DNA from: Nepenthes gracilis
Lineage: Eukaryota; Streptophyta; Magnoliopsida; Caryophyllales; Nepenthaceae
Direction of reading: 5' to 3'
Length of the DNA: 64,000 nt
NCBI GenBank assembly: GCA_033239525.1
Contig: BSYO01000034.1
Coordinates: forward strand, 4,030,001-4,094,000
Each line of letters starts with the position of its first letter. Position 1 is the first letter of the stretch. Of this stretch, positions 11,468 to 23,154 are shown in pieces. A program made the translations under genes and the position numbers. The notes below the pieces were generated by a model. The model was given only the letters and a program-made list of their open reading frames with translations. It was not told where the DNA came from and ran no database searches.

Positions 11468-13988
11468 TGTGACGGACAACATTTACCAAGCCAAAAATTG
11501 GCAAGATTCTGGCTGTAAAATGAGCGTCAGACTAATATAAACCTGTGTAATATCCCTGTACAGCGCAATACAAATAACTACAGCATCACAATACAAGATC
11601 CAAATGCTACAAAATATTTGTCGCACCAACGTCACATCTCCGGACACAATATCGGACAAAGAAATACCATTAGGTACCAAAATACAAACCATAATTGCCT
11701 AGGGAAGCCTATACATCCATCAAAGTGCAGTGAAAACTAAACTATCAGTATATTAATGATATACAAGCATATCTCCATGTCATAATATACAAAATTTACT
11801 CCATAAGATACAAAATTATAAAATCTAAGTTCACAAAGTCATATTCCAAGGTCAGCAGCCTAGTCAACTTACCCCACCTCATCCGACCTAAGTTCATACT
11901 TATCTGAAGACAAAAAAGTAGTAAGGATGAACAAAATACTCAATAAGTGTAATATAATTAATGACAATAGATAATACACACAAAATAAAGTTAGGAAAGG
12001 AGATAAGGGCATCATGAAGATGCATAAATATAAAATATGAACAAATACACTTTCTGGAATACGTTTATCTTTTCTATTTTTCTTTTGATTCCTTTAAATT
12101 CTAAAACATGTAAAAAAAATTTTATCTTTGTGGATCAGGGCCAATAAACCTTACCAGCTAACGGTATAGTCAAATCGAGAAAATGATCATATTACTCCAC
12201 ATGATCTAAGGCACTAACCATGAATCTTAAACTTTAACGTCCCGTGACGGACGGTATACCTATAATCTCAAATATATTTGGCCTATAGTCCTTATTCTTA
12301 TGCCACCATGTCCCCTGTGACACAAAGATAATTTTTTGATTTATCACAATAATATCCTAAGGTATGTCAGAGAATACTACCATCTAATATAAAAATTCTT
12401 GATCCTATTTTTTTTTCATATTTTATATTAGAGACTCTGCACAAATATTCATATTTTTTTTTCTTTGAACTTCTCACACCGAAAGAAAGTTTTAAATATC
12501 AGATAACAGATAATAAATTATAGAGTTTCAATTACTTAATACAAATTTATAATTTCATATCCTTACAAATACAGATACAAATTTTATATTCTAATAGATT
12601 CAGATACATATTTTTCATATTCTTGTGAGTTTAAATCTTTATATGCCTTTAAATATATGTACAAATTATCTTAAAGTTTGAAACAATTAAGAAATTCATA
12701 CTATAATGAGCAAAACAAAACTTTAGAGTTTTCGGACAACAAATAGCTTCATAATTGCATATAACATAATTTTCAGAGTATATACAAGATAATATATTTA
12801 ACATAAATGTGGTTAAATATTATTATTCATGTCCAATAATATTTTTAAAAAATATAAAATTAACATATATAAAATATATGTGTATAATACCAAATATACA
12901 GAGTACCCGCATCAATAAAATTAGGCTTACGAATTTTTAAAGCTACATCATACATAAGTTATAATTAATTTAGAAAAAAATCTAAGGGGGTGTGGGTTAG
13001 GGTTTTCAAGTGTACAAAACTGCATAAAATTACCAAATAAGACACCCAATCAATAACTAACATGTTCAAAGTGTGGGTAATCATATTCTACAGCCAATTT
13101 ATACAAAAGTCTCAAAATAAATAGTAAAATCATTCGGGGAGCAAGGTTAGGGTTTCACGTTAGAAAACCGGTCAAAACTACAAAATCGAGCATCAAATCC
13201 ACCTATGTACATGTTCAAATCTTAGGTTTCAATTATCTAATGCCAGATTATACATAAAACCCAAAATAAATGAGTAAAAATAGTCCAAGCGTGGGTTAGG
13301 GCTTTTGGGTACGAAATACCGCATAAATCTCACAAATTGGATATAAAATCAAAGTATTTTCATATTTACTTTATGGGTAATACAAAATATAAACTTAATC
13401 GAGTATCGAAATGAGGATACCAGAAGAAAATAGAACAAAAGTACAAAGAAATAAAAGAGAATGGTATGAGTGCACTTGCCTGAACCCGATCTATTATTTT
13501 CCTAACTAACTCCAAGTCAGATTCGAATCCAAGAGCCTCGATCTCTCCTCTATCTCTTCTCCCTCTCTCTCTCCTCTCTTTTCTTTCTCTCTCCCCGAAA
13601 CCCTCCTGATATCCATTTCATCCCTTTTTCTTTCTTTTTTTTTCTTTTTCCTTTTACTATTATATATATATATTATTAATATATGTATATATTTTCTTTT
13701 TTTTTTGTTACTTTTTTTTATTCCCAAAATCTAAATTGACACTTAGACAACAGTACAAGCGAGCTCCAGGCACTGCATCACAATTCCTATATATATATAT
13801 AACTTTTATTTATTCCCAAAATCTAAATCGCTACTCAGTTAACAATATAGGTACACTCTGGGTGCCGCTCCACAATTTCGATCATTCTCCAAAATCTTAT
13901 AATATTTAATTAATTTTTATTACGCCCTTATTACCTAATAAATAATAAGTAATTTTAATTAAATCGGATAAAAGTTTGGGATATTATG
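11468..13988 (-). mobile_element. Solo gypsy LTR with 5-bp flanking duplication
   Basis: The block starts TGTGACGG (plus view) and ends GGGATATTATG. ATTAT lies on both sides (11463-11467 and 13989-13993), as expected for a target-site duplication. It is homologous to the LTR at 5365-7647 and shares its terminal blocks. Neither a PBS nor a polypurine tract adjoins it, and the same host LTR continues on both sides, so a solo LTR is the best reading. The right terminus deviates from the family's TTACA. The flanking pentamer is AT-only and could match by chance. Confidence 0.6.
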
Positions 13989-15449
13989 ATTATGCTCAAG
14001 TTTAGCAAGAGCCTTTAAAACAAATCCATTTCGATCGTCTAGAGCCAAAGCTCTGTTTTTTCCCATTTTTACTTCCTAAATTAATACCATCGATTCTCAC
14101 AATAATAATATATTCTAAGGTCAAATCAAATTATCCAAATGCGAAATGTCACTACTCCAAGCCTTTCCTACCGGTAGAAAAGGGATTTTTAAATAAATCT
14201 CCCCGTCGGGAGTTGGCTAGAGTGTCCAATTTTTAAATCTAAATGTAGTGACCACAATCTAGCACGTGCATGTAATTACACTGCCTATACAAAGTTTCAA
14301 GTTCATTTTCATACAATATACTGATATAAAAATTATACAAAGTCTAATAAATTTTTCGGGCATCCAAAAAAAATATAAAACTCTCCAAAAATTACAAAAC
14401 CCATATTAGAACTCCCAAAATCATTCACTGAATTACACATGTATGTCCAGAATAATTAAAACAAGTGTACAAAATGCATGTATATTAGTAAAAATTTTAA
14501 CAGTATCCAAAATAAATCAGAAATTAAATCAGACCAAAGAAGGGATTTACAGATACTTACCTGGACCTCATACTTTGCAGATCTGAAGAAAAGATATCTC
14601 GAAGCACCTGAATTGGGCCATTCTCTCTCCTGTCGCTGTGTAACTTGCGCGCTGCCCTCCCTGTGCACAGCCTCTGCTGCAAGCGCCACCGCCGTGTCGC
14701 CTCCCCCGTGGTTGCTGCTACCTCACCCGCGATCACCGTCACCGTCGCTGCCTTCCATTCGGCTGTTGTCCTTCCCCGACAGACCCGCCAGTGCTGGTGT
14801 CGCTGCGCTGCTGTCGTAGCTCTCCTCACACAGCTTTGCCGTCGTTCTCTCTCTCTTGCAGCTTCTGCCGCACCGCTGCTCAACCACAGTCATCGCCCGT
14901 CACAGGCGACTCACCATTGGTCGTCGCAGACTACCGTCACACCACTGCACGCTGCCGTCACCGACAACCACCACTAGCCTTCTCAACCTCTCTTCACAAA
15001 TCACCGCCACTGGCCAAACTTTCCAATCACTGGCACAGTGCCACCCTCGCCGCTCATCACCGTCGCCGATTGTCGTCAAACGGCCACCTTCCTCTCTCTT
15101 CTTTCTCCTCCACCGCCCGAAACCCTAACCCCCCTTCACTCTCTCTCTCTCCCCGATCCATTTGCTCCCAAACCTTATCTTCTTTCATTTTTTTTTCTTT
15201 TCTTTTTTTTCGTTTTTCATATATAATATATTATATATTATTAACTTCTTATTATTATATTTTATATTTTCATTTTCTTTTATTCTAAAATCCAAACCGA
15301 TATTTGGGTAATAGGACAAGCACACCTCGGACACCAACCTGACTGATCCATCCAAATTTTATAATATTAAATTAATTTTTATCACGTCTAAATTACCCAA
15401 AATCATAATTAATATTAAATTAATTCGAACAAAAATCTGGGATATTACA

Positions 15450-16368
15450 TTTTTTCCTCCTTATAAAATTTCAGCATTGAAATTTACGCATCTCAATCTT
15501 TACCTCAATTATTAAACAATGAGGATGGTCTCCCAGACTTCATATTCGCTCTTCTCAAACCACTTCACCGATTGAATGATTCATTCAAAATTTGATCATC
15601 AATATTAGATCCTTTCTATTCCAAAATCCGAATTGAAACTTTAACATAATACAAATTCTCATTGATCGATAACGATTCCGATCCAAGCACATTCAAATAA
15701 TCATTCACATATTTCTCATACAAACCGCATAGAGCATATCATGTCCGTACACTAAATTCAGAGATAAGGCCAATTTGCAGGCCGCCTTTCCGACCTACTG
15801 AACACTTTGAAAGATTTCGACGAACCTTATCTTCAAATTACCTGACTACCTTCAAACTAAAAAATTTTCTCTTCAAGATACTTCCATAAACATCTGACCA
15901 TCCACATTGAACTTCAAATTAGACTGCAAATCCAATCTCTTGCTAGAAGCCTCAAATAACATCTTGTGACAGACAGCCAAAAGTTTATACACTTTCGCTG
16001 CGCTATTCTGATTGATCATCTCCCTCTGATCAAAATCAGAAGCCTCAGAATCAGAGTATCTTACAATCTTCTCATCTCGACAATATGCCAATAACGAATC
16101 TCGAAAATGACATCCTGATCGGCAAGCAAAGAACTGACTCCATCAACTCATCCATCATCTTCCAAATTGCTACCAATTTTCTAGTCATCCAATTCAGACC
16201 AGAAACACAAATCTCGCGACTTCTTCTACTCAACTTTATCTCTAGGCACGGATATACCTTGCCACATAGGTCACGACCTCATGCTTTATGTTTTGCCTGC
16301 TTACCTCGATGCATGATCAACTTGCTATCAAATTCTCTCTCCACTCCGCAACTTGGAGAATCTAAAGG
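15450..16368 (-). mobile_element. Internal 3' end of gypsy element (non-coding, decayed)
   Basis: This aligns by eye with 59516 to about 60290 of the element at the right end of the window. Shared blocks include cattgaaatttacgcatc against cgaaatttacgtacatc, ctcttcaagatacttcca(t)aaacatctgacca, cagcgctattctgattgatcatct, and caatcttctcatct.gacaat. It is the internal sequence next to the 3' LTR. I see no intact open frame; 15873-16091 and 16085-16450 are chance frames. Confidence 0.55.
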
Positions 16369-16494
16369 AAATTTTGGGGTCCTATGTTGGTGTTATGTGA
16401 AATTTTGTATGATTTGTGAATTTTGTATTAGACAGATGTCCGTATTATAACCGAAATTCTGTTGAATTTTTGGCTGATAATACGGTATGTCACA
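16369..16494 (+). repeat. Terminal fragment of gypsy LTR, opposite orientation
   Basis: About 125 bases matching the reverse complement of 5365-5490. Shared landmarks are ttttggggtcctatgttggtgtt, ttagacagatgtccgtattata, and tttttggctgataatacggtatgtcaca. It is the 3' end of an LTR of the 5-7.6 kb family but on the plus strand, without the rest of the LTR and without a PBS. It marks a truncation or rearrangement. Confidence 0.65.
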
Positions 16495-17451
16495 AGATTC
16501 TTGCTTGAAGATCATTATTGTATATCTAATGGTATCCATGCCTTCCACACGCTCGCCCCGTGTTTGAGCGTTGATTCTAGTGAAGTAGAGCTCCAGGCAC
16601 GCTTAACCGACGCTTAAGCCCTAATTCCAGATAAGCTCGAACTTGAGGTACGCTCGACTTGCACTCGAGCACTGAATCCAAAGGATCTATGCTCGAGCGC
16701 TAGGGGCGCTTTCTCACAAACCCAAAAGAGCGCCCGCCGTGCGCTCAAGCGTCGCGGCGTGCATATTTTCAACGAATATATTTTTTAACCTAGTTTTTAA
16801 ATATCTCTATATATAACTGTCATATTTCTTTTATCTTAGAGTTCTAGAGAACTTTTTGGATGGCCAATTCAGCAAAGAAAACCTTCTCTTTTGTGCTTAT
16901 TGTTTGCCCCATTTGAGAATCCATAGCCTTATCGGTTATGCTTCCTCTACAAGTTTTCTCACCCCAATTTGCTCAATTTTATACATATCTTCCTGCATGT
17001 TAACCTTCATTGGCGACGTCGATGGCATTAAAATTAGGCTTCTATGGTGTAAGGAGATTTGGCTGTTCGTGAGGAAAGATTGAGTTGAAAATTGAATAAT
17101 ATCCGGTTCTATTACCGCGAGCAAATCTAATAAGTTCCATGATAGAGATTATAAGATTGGAGTAAGTTGGCTAAGTTAACATGTTTGTACCACCGATCTG
17201 TAAGTTAATTTTTATAGTACATATCTTCCCTGACCATTGAAAGTCAGCGGGTTTTATTCGATAGCGGTGGTTATCAAAATTTTCCTTCATCACCAAAAAG
17301 TTCATCTTTATCGTTATTACTTTTATTATTTACTGTTCACATTTAAATTAGAATATATTTTATGCGTATTATATATTTTATAATTTTTATTCTGTAAATT
17401 TATTAAGGGGACAAAATATTCTTTGTGATTTGGAAGGCCTAGTTCCTTTCA
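16495..17451 (+). mobile_element. Copia-family LTR, copy 3
   Basis: Third copy of the family: gctcgagcgc-rich start (16580-16760), TATA-like ctatatataac (about 16810), attaccgcgagcaaatc (about 17111), ccaccgatctgtaagttaatttt (about 17190), and tail ggggacaaaatattctttgtgatttgg ending TTTCA at 17451. It is in opposite orientation to copy 2. No PBS follows, so it is a 3' or solo LTR. The exact left border is not clear. Confidence 0.65.
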
Positions 17452-17639
17452 ATTACTCACAAATCTTGTATTAAAATGTTCCATCTTTTGCTACAAAAAT
17501 TTGACTAAGAAGTTGCAATCTACGCTGAAAAGTTTTATAAGTTCCTTAGCAAATCGAATTACAAAAAACCGACAATCGACTTGTGGCTTGATACCTAAAC
17601 AATTTAAAATCTGCCATTTAAAAGAAACTCACTTTACAC

Positions 17640-18420
17640 TACTTATCATCTTTAGATGAGGCCTTTCAAATGGCTCTCAAGACCAAGAAAAAATTCAAAT
17701 CCCAAAGGACCAAGAGATTCTCTAATTAAGGAACTGAAAAGTCCAATGCCTTGCTCAACAAATTCTACGCTACCGGTAAGGGAAAAGAATAGATAGATAC
17801 GATAGTTGGGTTTTCAACCAAAATAACAACATTGCCTCCGAAAATGATGAATGCCTTCATTGTAGAATTGGGCACTACTCTTACAATTATCCACAAAAGG
17901 GCAGCAAGGTCTGTGTTTCGTTAGCTAACAAAGCCCCCAAACTATTATTCAAACCAACTGAGGAACACCATGATCACCGGAAGAAGATCTATGAACCAAA
18001 TGAAGAGATCAAATTCCTAGTGGTTTGACAAGACTTAACCAGCTCTTTGATGAGCAACAAAAACAATTGATTATTGAATAATATTTTCACAAATTTAAAA
18101 TGGCCCACGAGAAGCGATATTTGATTGTTATTAACTCCGGCAATTGTTTCAACTTAGTCTTTACAGAGATGATCGCAAAATCAAACTGGTCTTATGTAGG
18201 TTACTCAATGACCCATTGGGTCTCATGATATAAGAGAGGTAGAGATATCGCCATTTGAAAGTGATGTGCCATTTGATTTTCTATTGGAAAAAACGAGGAT
18301 ATGGTCTAATTAGAAGTTATCCTAATAGATGCTTGTTGTATACTCTTGGGCTAGCCATGGCAATGATATCATTGGTTCCAACATGATGGGTACAACACAA
18401 CATTTATACATTAACCTTCC
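17640..18420 (+). pseudogene. Decayed gypsy Gag C-terminus and protease
   Basis: Remnant of a Gag-Pol on the plus strand, readable only across frames. At about 17640 LSSLDEAFQMALKTKKKF resembles the Gag C-terminal region. At 17851-17896 a zinc knuckle reads ECLHCRIGHYSYNYP (C-x2-C-x3-GH-x4, with the last Cys changed to Tyr). At 18110-18160 KRYLIVINSGNCFNLVF corresponds to the protease active site, usually xxIDSGSCTNV, with Asp changed to Asn. At 18330 ACCILLG-PWQ followed by HDGYNTT matches the protease C-terminal block. Stops and frameshifts are frequent. It is part of one remnant reaching to about 21830. Confidence 0.65.
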
Positions 18421-18425
18421 AAGGG

Positions 18426-19940
18426 ATGAGATTTCCTCTTTGTCCACTTAGAGATGTTCCATCATTCATAAAAGGGACTAATAGTGTTTCTCTATCTATA
18501 AAAGAATTCATTGGACCCTGTCTGAAAAATGCCTTAATTTACACCCTTGTTACTTGCACGGTTGATCAAGGAGTGTTCGTCTCTACTCTTGAGCAAATAG
18601 TCTGTCTACTCCATGAATTCTTCAATGTTGCACTTGATGAACTTTCCAATAATTTCCCACTCAATAGGGAAATTTAACACCAAATTGTCCTTATACATGG
18701 ATCCGGTCTCCCCAATCTCCTTACTACTAGTTGAGTCTCTAGGAGCATAAAGAGCTATAATGACAAGTGATCGATTTTCTTCAAAAAGGGTACATATGGA
18801 AAAGCATCAGCAAGTATGTCATCTTGCCCTTGTAAATATTTTTAAAAAGGGCACATGGGAAATATCCATTTATAATTAGACCATACCATACAGTATTAGT
18901 TTTAAATTCTGATACTTGACAACATGTTCAATATGCTATAAAGCCCCAAATGTTTTTTTCTATAATTGACTTGTGAAGTGGATACCATTAGATTTATCTA
19001 GCCTGACAATGAATGAAAGACCACTTTCAAGACACTAGGAGGTATATAAAAATGACTTGTGATACCATTTGGGCTAAGCACCCTAACATTTTTATGTATT
19101 TGATGAACCATGTGCTTAAGACTTTCATTAAAAAATTTGTGGTGACACATTTCAACGACTTTCTTATATTTAACACTAATGTTAGGTAATATTTTGAGCA
19201 TATTTGATAAGTTCTATAAGTTCTAAACATTATTCGTGAATATTAAGAAATACATCTTTATGGAGGAATGGATTGTATCCTTAAGATTTATCATCTCTTC
19301 TCATGGCATAACTTTGGATAGAGAAAAAGAATGATCCGACCCTAAATATCTAAATCGATGCAACATTACTAAGGTAAGGAGCCTCTATAGTTTGACTACA
19401 TTGTACTAGTAATTTATTCAAAATGTTAACTCTCTCATTACTTCTATTACTGATTGTATGAGAAATATAGTTCTCATGGAACTAATAGGCTAATGAGAGC
19501 TTCCTCTTAGTTAAACAAAGACTGACTGAGGCTTCTGTGTTAGCCTTTCCTAATTTCATGGAGATATTCATGGTTAAATACAGTGCTTCTCACATAGGTG
19601 TCAGCACAGACCTAAGCCAACAAAGCTATCCCATCTCTTTCTTTAGTGAAAAGTTGAATTAGTTTAAGAAGCGCCACTCAACTTATAATGTCAAATTCTA
19701 TATAATAGTCTAAACTCTTTGGCTTTTTTAATATTATCTAGTACACCAAGAGTTCATACTCTTTTCTAACCATGAAGCTCTCCATATCTTACACACTCAA
19801 AGACATGTTAGATGGATTTTCTTGTCAAGTGGATTTTCTTCCTACATAAATACATGTTCATCCTCAAGTACAAATCGAGAGCCTCCAACAGGTTTGCCGA
19901 TACTCTAAGCGAAAAGATTTGTCTCCTCCAAAATTTATTT
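18426..19940 (+). pseudogene. Decayed gypsy reverse transcriptase and RNase H
   Basis: The RT entry region is recognisable at about 18600-18720: EFFNVALDELSNNFPLNREI, then HQIVLIHGSGLPNL, matching the FKDVxPEELP-xG-LPPxRDIxHxIDLxPGA pattern of gypsy pol. At about 19090-19190 MYLMNHVLKTFIKKFVV, then HFNDFLIF, corresponds to the catalytic YxDD block, with the Asp pair changed to Asn-Asp. At about 19590-19770 FFSEKLN, STYNVKFY and LVHQEFILFSNHEAL correspond to the RNase H domain. Many stops are present and no frame exceeds about 90 residues, so this copy is old and dead. Confidence 0.65.
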
Positions 19941-20249
19941 TATAAGGCAACCGATTTTAATTTGCTTCCAAAAGTCATCATGTAGATTAATGCTTTTTAA
20001 AAATTTTTAACATTGCTTGCATGGTTCTAAAGACCTATTTTAAGTAATGGCCAGATTTTTGTTCTAAGAAAATCAATTGTATACTTACCAAGATCCTTGC
20101 AACTATAAATTATTTTGAGCTTTACAGCGATGGCCTTGGTGAGCACTTCTAGCAAGATAAAACGCTCTCTTTTGTACAAAAAAAAAAAGATATTTTTTAC
20201 CAAAATTTAAGCATAATGTCTAGTGATTCATGAAATGACGAATCATTGC

Positions 20250-20880
20250 CAATGCACCAAGGGCAAACATTTAAATCATGGAATATATCAACTTCTCTCT
20301 ATTCCAAGCAAGCCGTGAGAAGATATCAATATTGACTGTCTTTCGTTCTCTCACTACGGCCATGACTCAATTTTTATTGTTCTATACTATTTCTCCAAGA
20401 TTCCTACTTTATTCCATGCAAAAAGACCATGATACTTCTAGTGTCACTCAGCTCTACTTTTGAGAGGTCATATAGCTACATGGCATACCTCGTACCATAA
20501 TATCGAATAAGATGCCTACTTCATTTGGCATTTTTTGGCAAACATTATAGGGATTTATAGGAACGAAATTATAATTTTTAAGCACTTGCCATCTGCCAAC
20601 AAATAGACAAATAGAAGTTGCACACTACTCTTCCAACAACTTACTTTGCATCCTATCCAATGACCACCCAAAGAATTGGGAAGTAATCATTTTTTTAAGT
20701 CGAATTCGCTTACAATTCATTCAAAAGCCAGCCTACTCAAATGTTCCCTTTTGAAATAAACTATTGGAGTAACTCGGCACGCATCCTTGACTGAACATCA
20801 TTCCCTGTAAAATGGCACATTAGCGTGGATGCCGATGAAATAGCCACCCATATTCGAGAGATCTATGAACAAACTGGCAA
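20250..20880 (+). pseudogene. Decayed gypsy integrase core
   Basis: Fragments of the integrase catalytic core in several frames: THFIPCKKTDDTSSVTQLYF (about 20390-20460), VIQLHGIP (about 20470), FWQTLWGF (about 20535), STCHLPTNRQIEVAH (about 20590; usually STAYHPQTDGQTEVVN), and NDHPKNWEV (about 20660). The order agrees with the RT remnant upstream. It ends near 20880 (HIREIYEQTGK), where sequence of different character begins. Confidence 0.65.
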
Positions 20881-20884
20881 GTAA

Positions 20885-21385
20885 CTAATGTATCTACAAC
20901 TACATCCCTGAGCGGCAATCAAATGAGGGCGTGAATGCGAGATGCTAATGGAATGATCGGCCAGACAGAGGCTACGACTGCTTCCTTCCCACCGCGTCCT
21001 TTCTTGTGTGTCGGAGATATAAAGCGAGTGCACTGGAAAGAAAGGGAATTGAGTCGATCTATTCTATGGCAAAGCATCTAAAGTATAACTGCACACTCAC
21101 ATGATCTTTGCCAAGAGATAAGAGCATTCGGTAAAACCAGTGAACTACACTTGCTTCTGGATAGATGTGTAGGACAGAGGGCTCGTGGTATCTGCTGCTC
21201 ATCCATCCTCCTCTACTTTGAGAACCGTGTGAATGGAGAATGGACAAAAGGGAAGGAGGCCCTCATACGGAGTCGCAGACTTACTTGAGCAGTGCAAGAG
21301 ACTGGGGAATGGGTCGAGTAAACCCCCCTGGGGCTGGAAAAATGACAAACAAAACTTTACATAGTGATTTTTTTTTATTGATTTT
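20885..21385. other. GC-richer block inserted in the integrase remnant
   Basis: About 490 bases of clearly higher GC content separate the integrase core (ending near 20880) from its C-terminal part (resuming near 21400). It holds gggcgtgaatgcgagatgc, ccgcgtcctttcttgtgtg, gtgtaggacagagggctcg, and gagaaccgtgtgaatggag. The style recalls plant organellar, especially mitochondrial intron or intergenic, DNA, but I cannot name a source. The only frame (21059-21247, minus) has no recognised motif. Confidence 0.45.
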
Positions 21386-21399
21386 TTTCTTAGTGATTG

Positions 21400-21830
21400 G
21401 AAAGTATGGCTCCTATTGACTAGACGTCAATCTCCCTCAATCAAAGGACACTACAACCAAATATTAAATTTAATAAAAGTGATCTAGTCATAGTGTACTT
21501 AAAAAAAGAGTATTTTTTAATAAAAAGTTACAATAAACTCAATGATAAAAATTTTAGGCCATGTCGAGTCATCAAGAAATTTGAATCCAATACCTATCAA
21601 ATTGGTATTCCTAAGTATATCGAAATCGGCCTCATTTCTAACAATTTTGATTTACAGCCCTTCTATGGGTCCAACGAGCCACCATTACCACCGTACCCAT
21701 TCCCATTCTAAATGAGTTTGAAACGAACTCCCGATCAGTTACTACCCGTAAAGGGATGTATACTCAACGCCTTACCGATTGGCTCATAAAATTCTCAGCA
21801 AAAGACGTTCAAAAAATGAATAAGAACTTG
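21400..21830 (+). pseudogene. Gypsy integrase C-terminal region
   Basis: The frame 21493-21711 reads VYLKKEYFLIKSYNKLNDKN (with a mutated start), then RPCRVIKKFESNTYQIGIP. This is the gypsy integrase C-terminal pattern LVxxxLxKxRFPxGxYNKLKxRKxGPxxVLxKInxNAYxxxLP. It is followed by FDLQPFYG, matching the NVxDLxPYxG end. Weak similarity (VTTRKGMYTQRLTDWL) continues to about 21830. It completes the pol remnant that begins at 17.6 kb. Confidence 0.65.
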
Positions 21831-22904
21831 AAACACTACATGCTACAAAACCATAGTGAGTAATTCTACACAAAATTTAAGGTTGCGTTCTTTCCAATAA
21901 GGAGAGAATGTGCACCCATTAAAGTCCTTAGTTATCGCCCCACCATGTGCATGCGGCTTTTGTCCTCTCATAACCTCAGTTTTCTCTTGTTACTGATAAA
22001 ATAATAATTAATATATAACTTCAAACCTCCATATCCTTCCATTAATTTTAAAGCTAAGATTGAGTGACTTATTTAAAATATATTAGACTACTTGTAAAAT
22101 ACAAATATGTTCTATAAGTATTTTTTTTTTTATTTTTTAGTATTTTTATTTTAAAATCCATATTTATATATGACATGTTTAAAATACAAAATATTTTAAA
22201 ATTATAATATTTAAATTAAGATATTATCTAATTATATATTTAAATAAGTTAGATTAAGCCGAACCGGTCAGTTCACTCGTGACCTATTTTTGTACTTTAT
22301 TTTTTATATTGTTGTTTGTTTGGTGAATATATTTATTTTGTTAGCAATGTCAAATTTGTTTTTTTTTATTGGTTTTATAGTAGTCTAATGAAAGCTAGTT
22401 GAAAATAATTATGGAGATCCTACAAAATATCTTGATATACGTTAAAATATTTTTTAAGTGAAAATAATAAAGTCATTTTACATGTATTTTTTAATTTTTT
22501 TATTATTACGGTTTATTAAATATTAAAAAATTAATTATTAATTTAATTTTATCTATTTTAAATGATTAACTAAATAATAAAATAATTTTTGACTCTATTT
22601 TTATTATTTTATTCTCTAAAAATAATTATTTAATTTTTATATTATTCTATTCAAATCAAACATATAACATAAGAGTATTATATTTTTCCCTCTTCTTACC
22701 GAGTACCCTTAAAATTAGGTGAAAATTTATTGAATTTAAGCTCTCGTCCATACGATTAATAGAAAAAGGCCTAAACCTTAATAATTTTATCACAAAAAAT
22801 TTATGTAGAACGGACACAATTCGAGCACCCATAGAACATAGAAAGCAGTTGCAAGACGCCGAACAGAAACCGCTGATTGTTGCTCTGAGCAGCCATTGAA
22901 GGCC
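21831..22904. other. AT-rich spacer and OMA1 3' flank
   Basis: AT-rich non-coding sequence between the dead gypsy pol and the OMA1 stop codon. The last 200 bases should include the OMA1 3' UTR. I see no sharp polyadenylation motif on the minus strand, only A/T-rich runs near 22780-22800. Confidence 0.5.
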
Positions 22905-23154
22905 TTAGAGGAAGCCTTCGATCCCACGACCGGCAGCCACTCCACTATATATATTCATGGCTTCTTCCATGACTTGAGCTCGAGCTAGCAACTGGGCTCT
23001 TGTCTTTCCGGAGGGATGGGTCGAGAGATAATCCCTTAGAGCCGATTCACCAGTGACCTTTCCCAACTTCTCGTAAACCTTCGGCGCCACCCGCGGGTCA
23101 TATCCGGCAGAAGCAAGCAACAGCAGGCCAATGTAATCTGCTTCAATCTCCATT
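22905..23154 (-). CDS. OMA1: OMA1 exon 3
   Basis: A 250-base final exon. The acceptor AAACTAG|AATGGAG (23155/23154) completes the split Lys codon and continues MEIEADYIGLLLLASAGYDP to the stop at 22905-22907. The in-frame upstream ATG at 23171 lies in intron 2 and is not a start. Confidence 0.93.

Larger units (their letters stand above)
9606..15449 (-). mobile_element. Long gypsy 3' LTR, split by a younger LTR
   Basis: In plus-strand view it begins TGTGACC at 9606 and ends GGGATATTACA at 15449, the terminal pattern of this LTR family. On the minus strand a purine run (ggaggaaaaaaa, 15450-15461) directly precedes the LTR start TGTAATATCCC, as a polypurine tract should. Removing the 2.5-kb insertion leaves about 3.3 kb. 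It contains a GC-rich island (14640-15130) followed by a CT-rich run and an AT-rich tail, the same layout as the LTR at 57051-59515. The left border is inferred from the TGTGAC motif and the abrupt end of the copia LTR. Confidence 0.6.

Noticed and set aside
14478..15288. Several overlapping frames of 90-165 codons
   Set aside because: Same situation: GC-rich island of a gypsy LTR, low-complexity composition, no domain.
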